Positions 40,789 to 48,384 of a stretch of DNA of 64,000 nucleotides are shown here, one piece after another. The DNA is from Halochromatium sp. (GTDB taxonomy: Bacteria > Pseudomonadota > Gammaproteobacteria > Chromatiales > Chromatiaceae). Each line of letters begins with the position of its first letter. Position 1 is the first letter of the stretch. Position numbers and translations under genes: made by a program. The notes beneath the pieces are model-generated. The model did no database searches. It worked only from the letters and a program-made list of their open reading frames with translations, and was not told the origin of the DNA. The stretch lies in assembly GCA_010912705.1 (NCBI GenBank), contig POWB01000020.1:32975-96974 (forward strand), written 5' to 3'.

Positions 40789-41175
40789 TCAGTGTCTTCC
40801 CAGACGGCCTGGACTGCGGCAGCGCCGCCAGCCGGCCTTTAGGCCGAGATAGATCAGGATACCCAGACCGTCGGCGATCCAATCGAGCAGCGAGAAATGC
40901 CGCAGCGGCAATAGGTACTGCACGGCCTCAATCAGCAGGCCATAGCCCAATAGTAGGCCCCAACGCCACGCAGCCTGACGCTGCGCGGGCCAGCCGAGGT
41001 CAGCCAGCCAGGCCATCACGGCAAAGGCCAGCAGATGATTACCCTTGTCCCAAGAGACGCCGATCGGATCAGCGCTTGGGAGAAACGCCAAGTAAGCGAC
41101 AACCAGCACGCAGCCCCAAAGCGCTACCTGGGCCAACCGCTGCAAGCCCTCCCGTGCCCACTCTGTTTGCAACAC
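40789..41175 (-). CDS. VanZ-like membrane protein
   Basis: The 128-residue protein from a GTG at 41175 (GGGGA about six bases upstream) has four hydrophobic segments and the VanZ pattern: LAFLPSADP after the first helix, SWDKGNHLLAFAVMAWLA, LLGYGLLIEAVQYLLPLR and FSLLDWIADGLGILIYLG. In the Enterococcus teicoplanin cluster VanZ lowers teicoplanin sensitivity; in most bacteria its role is unknown. The frame is open far upstream, but that region is the antisense of the carotenoid oxygenase gene. Its start is only 12 bp from the divergent start of that gene. Confidence 0.82.
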   Translation of the reverse strand: MLQTEWAREGLQRLAQVALWGCVLVVAYLAFLPSADPIGVSWDKGNHLLAFAVMAWLADLGWPAQRQAAWRWGLLLGYGLLIEAVQYLLPLRHFSLLDWIADGLGILIYLGLKAGWRRCRSPGRLGRH

Positions 41176-41187
41176 TCGAGATCCCCT

Positions 41188-42654
41188 ATGACCATTGATC
41201 GCGCTGAGATGCTGAGAATACTGGAGCAGGCGATGGCGCCAGTCGAGCGCGAATTCACCGACCTCGACCTCAGAGTCAAGGGAAGCATTCCGCCTGATCT
41301 CAATGGCCTGCTCTATCGTAACGGACCGGGACGATTCGAGCGCGGCGGCATCCCCTATGGCCATGCCTTTGATGGTGATGGCCATCTCTGCCGGTTCGAC
41401 TTCGCCGCGGGGCGGGTAGGCTACAGCAATCGCTTTGTCCGCACCCGGGCTTACTGTGCCGAGGACGCGGCCGGGCGCATGCTCTGGCGCGGCTTTGGCA
41501 CCCAGAAGCCAGGCGGGCTTTTGACCAACGGCCTGCGGCTTCGCTTCAAGAATGCCGCCAATACCCATGTCATCTGGCACGCTCAGCGCCTGCTTGCCCT
41601 CTGGGAAGGCGGCCCGCCGCATCGACTCGACCCGCTGACGCTGGCCTGCCAGGGTGAGGAGGACTTTGCCGGTCAGCTGCGCAATCGCTTCGATCCGCTG
41701 TCACGCTGGACGGCGCCGCTGCTACCCTTCTCCGCGCATCCAAAGATCGATGCCGAGACCGGCGAACTCATCAACTTCGGATTGGTGCTCGGGCATCCAA
41801 GCCGACTGCTGCTCTATCGCATCGACGCCCAAGGGAGGATGGCACCTCCCGAGGTGCATCAGCTCGACCGCTTCAGCTTCGTGCACGATATCGCCGTCAC
41901 CAGGCGCTGGATCTGCGTGCTACTGCCCTATGCCGATTTTGATATCCCGCGCGCCCTGCTTGGCCTCAAGAGCCCGGCTGCTTCACTGAAGCTAGAGACG
42001 GATCGGCCGATGCAGGCGCTACTGATCCCACGCGCCGGCGGGCCGACGCGATTGATCGAAGCGATGCCGGGCTTCGTCTTCCACATTGCCACCGCGCATG
42101 ATCGCGAGGATGGCGGACTACAGCTCCAGGTGATCCGATTTCCGAACTTTCCCGGACTCGGCGATGTCGAGGGCTATTTCCGGGAGGTCGAGCAGAGCAA
42201 TGGGCTGCCGCGCCTAGAACGCCTTGAGATCGACCCCGATGCGCGTCGTTGCTCACTGAGTCCTTGCAACGAGGAGGTCAGTTTCGAGCTGCCGACGAGC
42301 AATCCAGGCCGGCTTGGCGCTGAGCGACCCCAGATCTATGGGATCGGCACACCGGCGGGACGCCGACTGCCCTTCTTCAGCGCCATTCAACGTATTGATA
42401 CCCAGACCAATGAGCTGATCCAACGGGATCTTGGCGCCGATCTACCCGGTGAGCCAATCCCAACCTCAACGCGGCCAGATCAGGAAGACTGGCTGCTGAG
42501 TCTGGTCTACCGCGCCGCCGAGCGGCGCTCGGACCTCTTGGTGCTGCGCGCGACGGATCTGGCGATCCAAGCGACGATTGAACTACCTCATGCCATCCCG
42601 CCAGGGTTTCACGGCTGTTGGGTTCCGGCCAATCCTGGCGAGGCGATGAGATAG
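41188..42654 (+). CDS. Carotenoid oxygenase (RPE65/CCD family)
   Basis: Members of this family cleave carotenoids or stilbene-type compounds with a non-haem Fe(II). From the ATG at 41188 the protein has 488 residues. The N terminus LRVKGSIPPDLNGLLYRNGPGRFE and HAFDGDGHLCRFDF are typical. The four Fe-binding His are found in FSAHPKIDAETGE, FVHDIAVT, FHIATAHDRED and PGFHGCWVP. The exact substrate cannot be read from the sequence. The gene stands alone, divergent from the VanZ gene with only 12 bp between the start codons, so their promoters must overlap the coding regions. Confidence 0.92.
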   Translation: MTIDRAEMLRILEQAMAPVEREFTDLDLRVKGSIPPDLNGLLYRNGPGRFERGGIPYGHAFDGDGHLCRFDFAAGRVGYSNRFVRTRAYCAEDAAGRMLWRGFGTQKPGGLLTNGLRLRFKNAANTHVIWHAQRLLALWEGGPPHRLDPLTLACQGEEDFAGQLRNRFDPLSRWTAPLLPFSAHPKIDAETGELINFGLVLGHPSRLLLYRIDAQGRMAPPEVHQLDRFSFVHDIAVTRRWICVLLPYADFDIPRALLGLKSPAASLKLETDRPMQALLIPRAGGPTRLIEAMPGFVFHIATAHDREDGGLQLQVIRFPNFPGLGDVEGYFREVEQSNGLPRLERLEIDPDARRCSLSPCNEEVSFELPTSNPGRLGAERPQIYGIGTPAGRRLPFFSAIQRIDTQTNELIQRDLGADLPGEPIPTSTRPDQEDWLLSLVYRAAERRSDLLVLRATDLAIQATIELPHAIPPGFHGCWVPANPGEAMR

Positions 42655-42742
42655 CTGTTCACCCTCATCACCGAACCGCATAGCCCGAAGGGCCAAGAAG
42701 CCAGATCGGCTCGAACCTGCAGCATTGAAGATGTCAAAAGCT

Positions 42743-42797
42743 TTGCCAAAGGGTTGCCAAAGCCTTGCCAAAGCCTTGCCAAAGCCTTGCCAAAGGG
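42743..42797. repeat. Five 11-bp tandem repeats
   Basis: The unit ttgccaaagcc occurs at 42743, 42754, 42765, 42776 and 42787, the first and last ending in ggg. It lies between the convergent ends of the carotenoid oxygenase and glycosyltransferase genes. An 11-bp unit places the same sequence on one face of the helix, but its role, if any, is unknown. Confidence 0.85.
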
Positions 42798-42813
42798 GTT
42801 GCAGGCAGGCTCT

Positions 42814-43890
42814 TTACTTGAGCAGGTCAATCAGCAAGTCGGCAGCCTCGGCGACACCAGTCGGCGCAACTGGCTCGCCAACACCCTCAGCGAGCAGCTC
42901 AGCCAGCGGCTCGCGAATCTGGCCGGCAGCAAAGTCGCTCGCGCTGATCTCGCGCACTGGCACTTGATCGGCGAGCCAGTCGAGCAGCCAGCGGCTTTCC
43001 GGCCAGTCGCGACGCTCGACCGACAGCACCGGGATGCCGTTGCAGGCGGCCTCGGCAAAGGTGCCATAACCAGGCTTGGTGATCAGCGCATCACAGCTCG
43101 CGAGCACTTCGAGAACGCTGTTGCCGTCGGCATCGATCAGGGTCAGATCATCGCGTCCAAGCCCAGCATCAGCATCCGGGCTCAGCAGATGCACCCCATC
43201 CATCAATTGCGGACCGCCGCCGAGCTGCAGGCGACCGGTGCCACCGAACTGCATCAGCACCAGTCGCTCAGGAGCAGGGCGCGCGACACGCTCACGCAAA
43301 CGGAGCGGATCGCGCCGGCGCGGCTGTGCGATTGGACCAATGTCGCGCCCATTCGGCAGCCAGCTCATCGGCATCGAAGGTGCGGGCCGCAAGAAGAGAT
43401 CAGCACCGCGATAGGCACCCTGCATCCGCTGCGCCAATGCAGTCGGCAGCTGATCGCCAACTGGGCTTTCAACCAGGATGTCGTACCAGCTCAGCGAGCA
43501 GAGTCCGGCGCAGGGAATACCCATCGAACGGGCGACATCCAGCGGCATCCAGGGGATGTCAGCGAGCACGAGATCAGGGCGCGCCTGCTCGAACAACCGA
43601 CGCTGTTGCGCCTGATGCGCCGGATAGTCCAGGTCGAAGGCCACATAGTCCGCTAGTCCCTCGACCCAGCGCGTCGTCAAGGGGCCGTCCATCGGCAGCG
43701 GCACGTCGGCCGCGGATGGGATGTGATGGAAGCCTGCTGGCAGCCGAGCCTTGGCGAAGGCCGGGGCAATGTTGCCCTGTAGACTGATCTCGAGATCCGG
43801 GAGACGGCGCTTCAGCTCGGTGACAACCGGTGCGACCTGTGCAAGATGGCCGTAGCCATGGGCAGTCACGGCGACGAAGAGGTGGGGCAC
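42814..43890 (-). CDS. MurG-like GT-B glycosyltransferase
   Basis: The 358-residue protein starts with GTG and the N-terminal strand HLFVAVTAHGYGHLAQ, the acceptor-side GxGH-like loop of MurG/MGT glycosyltransferases. The donor-side half has VLMQFGGTGRLQL, SCDALITKPGYGTFAEAACNGIP, which binds the nucleotide sugar in this fold, and VLSVERRDWPE. Similar proteins are annotated as glycosyltransferases of unknown acceptor. It starts one base after the stop of a cupin gene and forms a small operon with it and rpsT. Confidence 0.85.
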   Translation of the reverse strand: MPHLFVAVTAHGYGHLAQVAPVVTELKRRLPDLEISLQGNIAPAFAKARLPAGFHHIPSAADVPLPMDGPLTTRWVEGLADYVAFDLDYPAHQAQQRRLFEQARPDLVLADIPWMPLDVARSMGIPCAGLCSLSWYDILVESPVGDQLPTALAQRMQGAYRGADLFLRPAPSMPMSWLPNGRDIGPIAQPRRRDPLRLRERVARPAPERLVLMQFGGTGRLQLGGGPQLMDGVHLLSPDADAGLGRDDLTLIDADGNSVLEVLASCDALITKPGYGTFAEAACNGIPVLSVERRDWPESRWLLDWLADQVPVREISASDFAAGQIREPLAELLAEGVGEPVAPTGVAEAADLLIDLLK

Positions 43891-43891
43891 G

Positions 43892-44248
43892 TCAGGGCTC
43901 GAGGTGGATTGCTAGCCAGGTGCAGCCTGACTCGGCCGCGGTGGGCTCAACGGAAGTCGACTCGACTGAGGTCTGCAAAACGCGGTGTGGGGTATGAGCC
44001 GGGATGAAGAGGTAATCGCCGCGGCTCAGCGCGATCGTCTCACCCGCGATCTCAAGGCGTGCTTCACCGCTCAGCAGCAGAACCCATTCGTCCTGGGCCT
44101 GATCGTAGAGAACTGGCTCAGGCTCGCCGCTGCTGGTGATGCGCTCGATGCGCAGGTTTCGACAATGCAGCAGCTCTTCGAAGACCTCACCTGTCGCTGG
44201 CGCTGGCAGGTCAGCGAACAGGTTACCGCGTTTGATCAGGCCAGGAAT
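43892..44248 (-). CDS. Cupin-domain protein with apparent ATT start
   Basis: The minus strand encodes an open frame with a complete small cupin: NLFADLPAPATGEVFEELLH, IERITSSGEPEPVLYDQAQD, EWVLLLSGEARLEIAG, LSRGDYLFIPAHTPHRVLQ and a final strand TWLAIHLEP. The frame has no ATG, GTG or TTG before the domain. The ATT at 44248-44246 overlaps the rpsT stop codon as TAATT, exactly where a coupled TAATG would stand; the CTG at 44239 is the alternative. The family is common in gammaproteobacteria as a 110-residue protein of unknown role that keeps metal-binding residues (EW, H, H). The stop is one base before the glycosyltransferase start. Confidence 0.8.
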   Translation of the reverse strand: MPGLIKRGNLFADLPAPATGEVFEELLHCRNLRIERITSSGEPEPVLYDQAQDEWVLLLSGEARLEIAGETIALSRGDYLFIPAHTPHRVLQTSVESTSVEPTAAESGCTWLAIHLEP

Positions 44249-44514
44249 TAGGAAGCCAGCGCCTTGACGCGGGCATTCAGCCGGGACTTGTGACGCGCGG
44301 CCTTATGGGCATGGATCAGCCCTTTGCCGGCAGCGCGGTCGATCACCGGCACAGCCTGCTTGTAGGCATCAGCGGCAGTGGCGTGATCGCCAGCGGCGGC
44401 AGCCTTTAGGACCTTTTTCATTGCAGTACGCAGGGTACTGCGCTGTGCGGCATTGCGTTGGCGATGGTTTTCCGCCTGACGGGCGCGCTTGCGAGCTTGT
44501 GCGGTATTGGCCAA
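44248..44514 (-). CDS. rpsT: Ribosomal protein bS20
   Basis: The 88-residue basic helical protein begins [20 protein letters not shown] and contains [11 protein letters not shown] and [20 protein letters not shown], the diagnostic bS20 pattern. It binds 16S rRNA and helps early 30S assembly. In E. coli it is regulated at translation and uses a poor start codon; here the start is ATG. It has its own promoter (44605-44576) and is divergent from murJ, a frequent neighbour. Confidence 0.97.
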   Translation of the reverse strand: MANTAQARKRARQAENHRQRNAAQRSTLRTAMKKVLKAAAAGDHATAADAYKQAVPVIDRAAGKGLIHAHKAARHKSRLNARVKALAS

Positions 44515-44575
44515 GAGTAATCTCCTAGGCTTGGCGGATCATAGAATCTAGTGGCGATCAAACGCCTAGCCCGCT

Positions 44576-44605
44576 ATAGTCGCCTGCAACAGGCTCTGCT
44601 GTCAA
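44576..44605 (-). promoter_or_regulatory. Sigma-70-type promoter of rpsT
   Basis: Reading the minus strand, TTGACA (44605-44600) and GACTAT (44581-44576) are separated by 18 bp. Transcription would start about 55 bp before the rpsT ATG. The -35 box is perfect and the -10 is weak. Confidence 0.65.
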
Positions 44606-44673
44606 TACCTAGCATCGAATTCTTGCCCTTCTAGGGCGGGCAAGACGCTAGCAGCATGGCTCGACTGATCCCC

Positions 44674-44679
44674 TATAAT
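44674..44679 (+). promoter_or_regulatory. -10 box of murJ
   Basis: A perfect TATAAT lies about 56 bp before the murJ ATG. The sequence 17 bp upstream (gcagca) is a poor -35, so the promoter may depend on an activator or an extended -10 (no TG is seen at the proper place). Confidence 0.5.
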
Positions 44680-44734
44680 CGCGCCTCTTTGGCTCAAGCA
44701 TCGCGCATCTGCGCGCCATCAAAAGGCAGCATCC

Positions 44735-46294
44735 ATGGCATCGCTGGCCGCGTCCATCGCCAAGGTTGGCAGCAATACCCTGCTCTCGCGCATCCTTGGC
44801 TTTGTGCGGGATCTCATCGTCGCGCGCATCTTCGGCGCCGATGCCGGCACCGACGCCTTCTTCGTCGCCTTCAAGATCCCGAACTTCATGCGCCGGCTGT
44901 TCGCCGAGGGCGCCTTTTCGATGGCCTTCGTGCCGGTACTCAATGAGTACAAGACGCAACGCGGCTTCCCAGCGCTGAAGCGCTTTGTCGACGACGTCGC
45001 CGGCACCCTTGGTGCCATCCTGTTCGTGATCACCGCGCTTGGGGTGCTGGGCGCGCCGATCATGGTGCTGATCTTTGCACCGGGCTTCGCAAGCGACCCG
45101 GACAAGCAGCTGCTGGCGACGGACATGCTGCGGCTGACCTTTCCCTATCTGCTGTTCATCTCACTGACTGCCTTAGCCGGCGGTATCCTCAACACCTACG
45201 ACCGTTTCGGCGTGCCGGCCTTCACACCCGTGCTCTTGAACCTCTCGCTGATCGGCTGCGCGCTCTGGCTGGCGCCGCAGATGGAGCGGCCGATCATGGC
45301 GCTGGCCTGGGGGGTACTGATCGCCGGTATCGTCCAACTGCTGTTTCAACTGCCGTTCCTGCACCAACTGCGGCTGCTGCCCAGACCCAGGGTCAGTCCG
45401 CGCGATGAAGGCGTGCGACGGATCGTGCGACTGATGATCCCGGCGCTGTTCGGCGTCTCGGTCACCCAGATCAGCCTGCTCATCGACACCCTGCTCGCCT
45501 CCTTTCTGGCCACCGGTAGCATCTCCTGGCTCTACTATTCCGATCGGCTGATGGAGTTTCCGCTGGGTATCTTAGGGGTCGCGCTCGGCACCGTGATCCT
45601 GCCTAAGCTCTCGCGCCAGCATGCTGCGGCATCACCAGAGGCCTTCTCGGAAACCCTGGACTGGGCCTTGCGCTGGGTGCTGCTACTTGGGCTACCGGCC
45701 GCGGTTGCTCTCTTTGTGCTCTCTGGCCCGATGATTGCCACACTGTTCTATTCCGGCGAATTCACTGCCTACGATGTCCTCATGGCCGAGCGCAGCCTGA
45801 TGGCTTACTCGCTCGGGCTGATGGCCTTTCTCGGCATCAAGGTGCTGGCACCAGGCTTCTACAGCCGGCAAGACATGAAGACACCGGTTAAGATTGCCGT
45901 AGTCGCGATGCTGACCAATATCCTCTTCAATCTGCTGCTGATGTTCCCACTGGGCCATGCCGGACTCGCGCTTGCCACCATCATCGCCGCCAGCGTCAAT
46001 GCGCTGCTGCTGCTCATCGGCCTGCTCAGACAGGGGGTCTACCAACCTCTGCCCGGCTGGTGGCTGCTGCTTGCAAAGGGTCTTACGGCTAGCCTAGCGA
46101 TGGGGGTGGCGCTCTGGCTGCTCAGCGGACCGACGCCGTTTTGGACCGTCTGGAGCTTTCATGATCGCCTGATCCGTCTGATCGGCCTGATCCTCATTGG
46201 CGGACTCTGCTATCTGCTACTCGCGCTGGCACTTGGCATCCGACCCCGGCATCTGTTTCGGATGAACCCAATCACCACAGATCACGCAGCTTGA
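44735..46294 (+). CDS. murJ: Lipid II flippase MurJ
   Basis: MurJ moves lipid II across the inner membrane for peptidoglycan synthesis. The 519-residue protein has about 14 hydrophobic segments of the MOP superfamily. Conserved stretches are SRILGFVRDLIVARIFGA, the pair of motifs FFVAFKIPNFMRRLFAEGAF with essential Arg residues, and SISWLYYSDRLMEFPLGILG. The start ATG follows AAGGCAGCATCC. It is divergent from rpsT and upstream of ribF, the usual order murJ-ribF. Confidence 0.97.
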   Translation: MASLAASIAKVGSNTLLSRILGFVRDLIVARIFGADAGTDAFFVAFKIPNFMRRLFAEGAFSMAFVPVLNEYKTQRGFPALKRFVDDVAGTLGAILFVITALGVLGAPIMVLIFAPGFASDPDKQLLATDMLRLTFPYLLFISLTALAGGILNTYDRFGVPAFTPVLLNLSLIGCALWLAPQMERPIMALAWGVLIAGIVQLLFQLPFLHQLRLLPRPRVSPRDEGVRRIVRLMIPALFGVSVTQISLLIDTLLASFLATGSISWLYYSDRLMEFPLGILGVALGTVILPKLSRQHAAASPEAFSETLDWALRWVLLLGLPAAVALFVLSGPMIATLFYSGEFTAYDVLMAERSLMAYSLGLMAFLGIKVLAPGFYSRQDMKTPVKIAVVAMLTNILFNLLLMFPLGHAGLALATIIAASVNALLLLIGLLRQGVYQPLPGWWLLLAKGLTASLAMGVALWLLSGPTPFWTVWSFHDRLIRLIGLILIGGLCYLLLALALGIRPRHLFRMNPITTDHAA

Positions 46295-46407
46295 CGCGGA
46301 GTAAGCCAAGGCGAACCAGCGCCTCTCATCACGCATTCACAGGCCAGGCGCACAGGATCTCTCAGGGCCATTGTTCTCGCGACAGCACAGTCAACGACGA
46401 CGCGCCC

Positions 46408-46413
46408 TATAAT
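46408..46413 (+). promoter_or_regulatory. -10 box of ribF
   Basis: TATAAT stands about 40 bp upstream of the ribF ATG. No good -35 is visible at 17 bp. The surrounding text (ccctataatcg) is the same as at the murJ -10 box, which may be coincidence. Confidence 0.45.
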
Positions 46414-46451
46414 CGAGGGCATTCGTTAACTGGACCGATGGACTCATAGGC

Positions 46452-47543
46452 ATGCGGCTGATTCGGGGCCTTCATAATCTGCGCGACCAGGATCGCGGCT
46501 GCGTGGCAACCATCGGCAACTTCGATGGCGTGCACCTTGGGCACCGCGCGGTGTTCCAGCGCCTGCTGGCACAGGGCAAGGCGCTCGGACTACCGACGAC
46601 GGTCATCACCTTCGAGCCACAGCCGATGGAGTATTTCGCGCCGGCGGTGGCTCCAGCCCGATTGACGCGACTGCGCGAGAAGGTGGCGGCGATCGCCGAT
46701 GATGGGATCGATCGCATCTTGCTGCTCGAATTCGGCCCGCGGCTGGCCGAGATGGATGCGCTCGACTTCATTCAGCAAGTGCTGGTCGATGGGCTCGGGG
46801 TGCGATTCTTGCTCGTCGGCGATGATTTTCGTTTCGGCAATAACCGCCAGGGCGACTATGCACTGCTCGAGCGCACTGGCGCCGAGCTGCCACCCAAGCA
46901 GCGCTTCGAGGTCGCCAATCTGCAGACCATTACGCACGACGCAGAGCGCATCAGCAGCACCCGTATCCGGGAATTGCTCGCCGCCGGCGATTTCGAGCAG
47001 GCCAGACAGCTGCTGGGTCGGCCATACCGCATCTGCGGCCGGGTCGGACATGGTGACCGGCGCGGGCGCACCATCGGCTTTCCAACCGCTAATATCAACC
47101 TGCATCGGCGCATCAGCCCACTGCGTGGGGTCTATGCGGTCTGGGTCCAGGGGGTCGCTGATGGCTCTTGGCCCGGCGTCGCCAACATCGGCCGCCGCCC
47201 GACCTTAGCCGGAACCGACGAACGGCTCGAGGTGCATCTGTTCGATTTCGACGGCGATCTCTATGGCGCGCATCTAGAGGTCGAATTCGCCCTGCGCTTG
47301 CGCGATGAACAGCGCTTCGACTCATTCGAGGCCTTGAGGGCGCAGATCGAGCGCGATGCTGAATCGGCGCACGCCTGGCTCATCTGCGCGTCGAGGCACA
47401 GCTCACCGCGGTTGCCGTTGCCAGAACAGCCTAAGCCTTCAGATATTGTCCAGCACGCCTTCGGCCCCAAGCACGGGATCGACCCGGGAGAGCGCAAGCG
47501 GTTTGGCAGGGATGAGCCCGCATCACCAGACTCAGAACACTAA
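46452..47543 (+). CDS. ribF: Bifunctional riboflavin kinase / FAD synthetase
   Basis: RibF phosphorylates riboflavin to FMN and adenylates it to FAD. The adenylyltransferase domain shows TIGNFDGVHLGHRAVF, the second nucleotide-binding part DDFRFGNNRQGDYALL and ISSTRIRELLAAGDF. The flavokinase domain has GRVGHGDRRGRTIGFPTANI and LEVHLFDFDGDLYG. The protein is 363 residues, about 50 longer than E. coli RibF; the extra C-terminal tail (from about residue 310) is Pro/Arg-rich and not conserved, so an older stop may have been lost. Its end overlaps the convergent mtgA by four bases. Confidence 0.96.
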   Translation: MRLIRGLHNLRDQDRGCVATIGNFDGVHLGHRAVFQRLLAQGKALGLPTTVITFEPQPMEYFAPAVAPARLTRLREKVAAIADDGIDRILLLEFGPRLAEMDALDFIQQVLVDGLGVRFLLVGDDFRFGNNRQGDYALLERTGAELPPKQRFEVANLQTITHDAERISSTRIRELLAAGDFEQARQLLGRPYRICGRVGHGDRRGRTIGFPTANINLHRRISPLRGVYAVWVQGVADGSWPGVANIGRRPTLAGTDERLEVHLFDFDGDLYGAHLEVEFALRLRDEQRFDSFEALRAQIERDAESAHAWLICASRHSSPRLPLPEQPKPSDIVQHAFGPKHGIDPGERKRFGRDEPASPDSEH

Positions 47544-48241
47544 AGCTGGTCCAGATAGGCAGGACCACCAAGATTGCGCATCTGGCGCTCGATCCAAGCG
47601 GCCTTGCGGCGCACCTGCGGTGACGGTGAGTCAACGCGGTAGCTGTTCGGATTCGGCAGCACGGCGGCAAGCAAGGCGGCTTCGGGCGTGCTCAATGTGA
47701 AGACAGGCCGATCGAAGAACCGCCAGCTAGCCGCGCCCACGCCATAGGTATCCGGCCCAAATTGGGCGATATTCAGATAGACCTCGAGGATGCGCTCCTT
47801 TGGCCAGAGCAGCTCGATCAACAGGGTCAGCGGGGCTTCGACGGCCTTCCGCAGCCAATCGCTGCTAGGCCAGAGAAACAGATTCTTCGCCGTCTGTTGC
47901 GAGAGCGTACTGGCACCGCGTAACGAGCCGCCATTACGCCAACGCTCAAGCGCCTTGCGCAGTTCCACCAAATCGAAACCAGTATGTGAGGGAAAGCGTT
48001 GGTCCTCGGCGGCGATCACCGCGAGCTTGACCTCTGCCGGGATCTGATCGGCCTCGACCCATTCGTGATAGAGGCGTTTCTCGGCATTGGCAGGGGGCTC
48101 TGCCAAGAGCCAATGGCGAATCATAAAGGCCGATGTGGGTGGGTCGACCCAGCGTAGTGCCAGGATGAGCAAAATGCTCATTAACAGCAGCAGCACGAAC
48201 GCTGCCGCAAGCGTCTTCAATAAGCGCCTAACCAGTCGCAT
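47540..48241 (-). CDS. mtgA: Monofunctional peptidoglycan transglycosylase
   Basis: MtgA polymerises lipid II into glycan strands at the inner membrane. The 233-residue protein has one N-terminal hydrophobic segment (about 12-30, TLAAAFVLLLLMSILLILAL) and the GT51 motifs: AVIAAEDQRFPSHTGFD with the catalytic Glu, RGASTLSQQTAKNLFLWP, KERILEVYLNIAQFG and a C-terminal AAVLPNPNSYRVDSPS. Convergent with ribF. Confidence 0.95.
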   Translation of the reverse strand: MRLVRRLLKTLAAAFVLLLLMSILLILALRWVDPPTSAFMIRHWLLAEPPANAEKRLYHEWVEADQIPAEVKLAVIAAEDQRFPSHTGFDLVELRKALERWRNGGSLRGASTLSQQTAKNLFLWPSSDWLRKAVEAPLTLLIELLWPKERILEVYLNIAQFGPDTYGVGAASWRFFDRPVFTLSTPEAALLAAVLPNPNSYRVDSPSPQVRRKAAWIERQMRNLGGPAYLDQL

Positions 48242-48338
48242 CTTGCGCTCAGGGTGTCGGTTTCAGTCTGTTCGGGAACTGATTGTCGCACGACAAGATG
48301 CGATCGCGGAGGGGACCATCGGCTGATCCTCTGGCAAC

Positions 48339-48362
48339 AAAAAACGGGGCCTAATGGCCCCG
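48339..48362 (-). terminator. Rho-independent terminator of the porin gene
   Basis: On the minus strand, CGGGGCC and GGCCCCG form a stem with the loop ATTA, followed by GTTTTTT. It starts 22 bp after the porin stop. Confidence 0.9.
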
Positions 48363-48384
48363 CTTTAACACAAGTCGATCAGGA

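Noticed and set aside
41176..41622. Upstream extension of the VanZ protein
   Set aside because: It is the complement of the conserved start of the carotenoid oxygenase gene; the VanZ homology begins after 41175.
42743..42797. Possible CRISPR array
   Set aside because: The 11-bp units are directly adjacent with no spacers, and no cas gene is present in the window.
43985..44251. Plus-strand frame of 88 residues over the cupin region
   Set aside because: It is the antisense of a well conserved cupin domain, has no ribosome site and no family resemblance.
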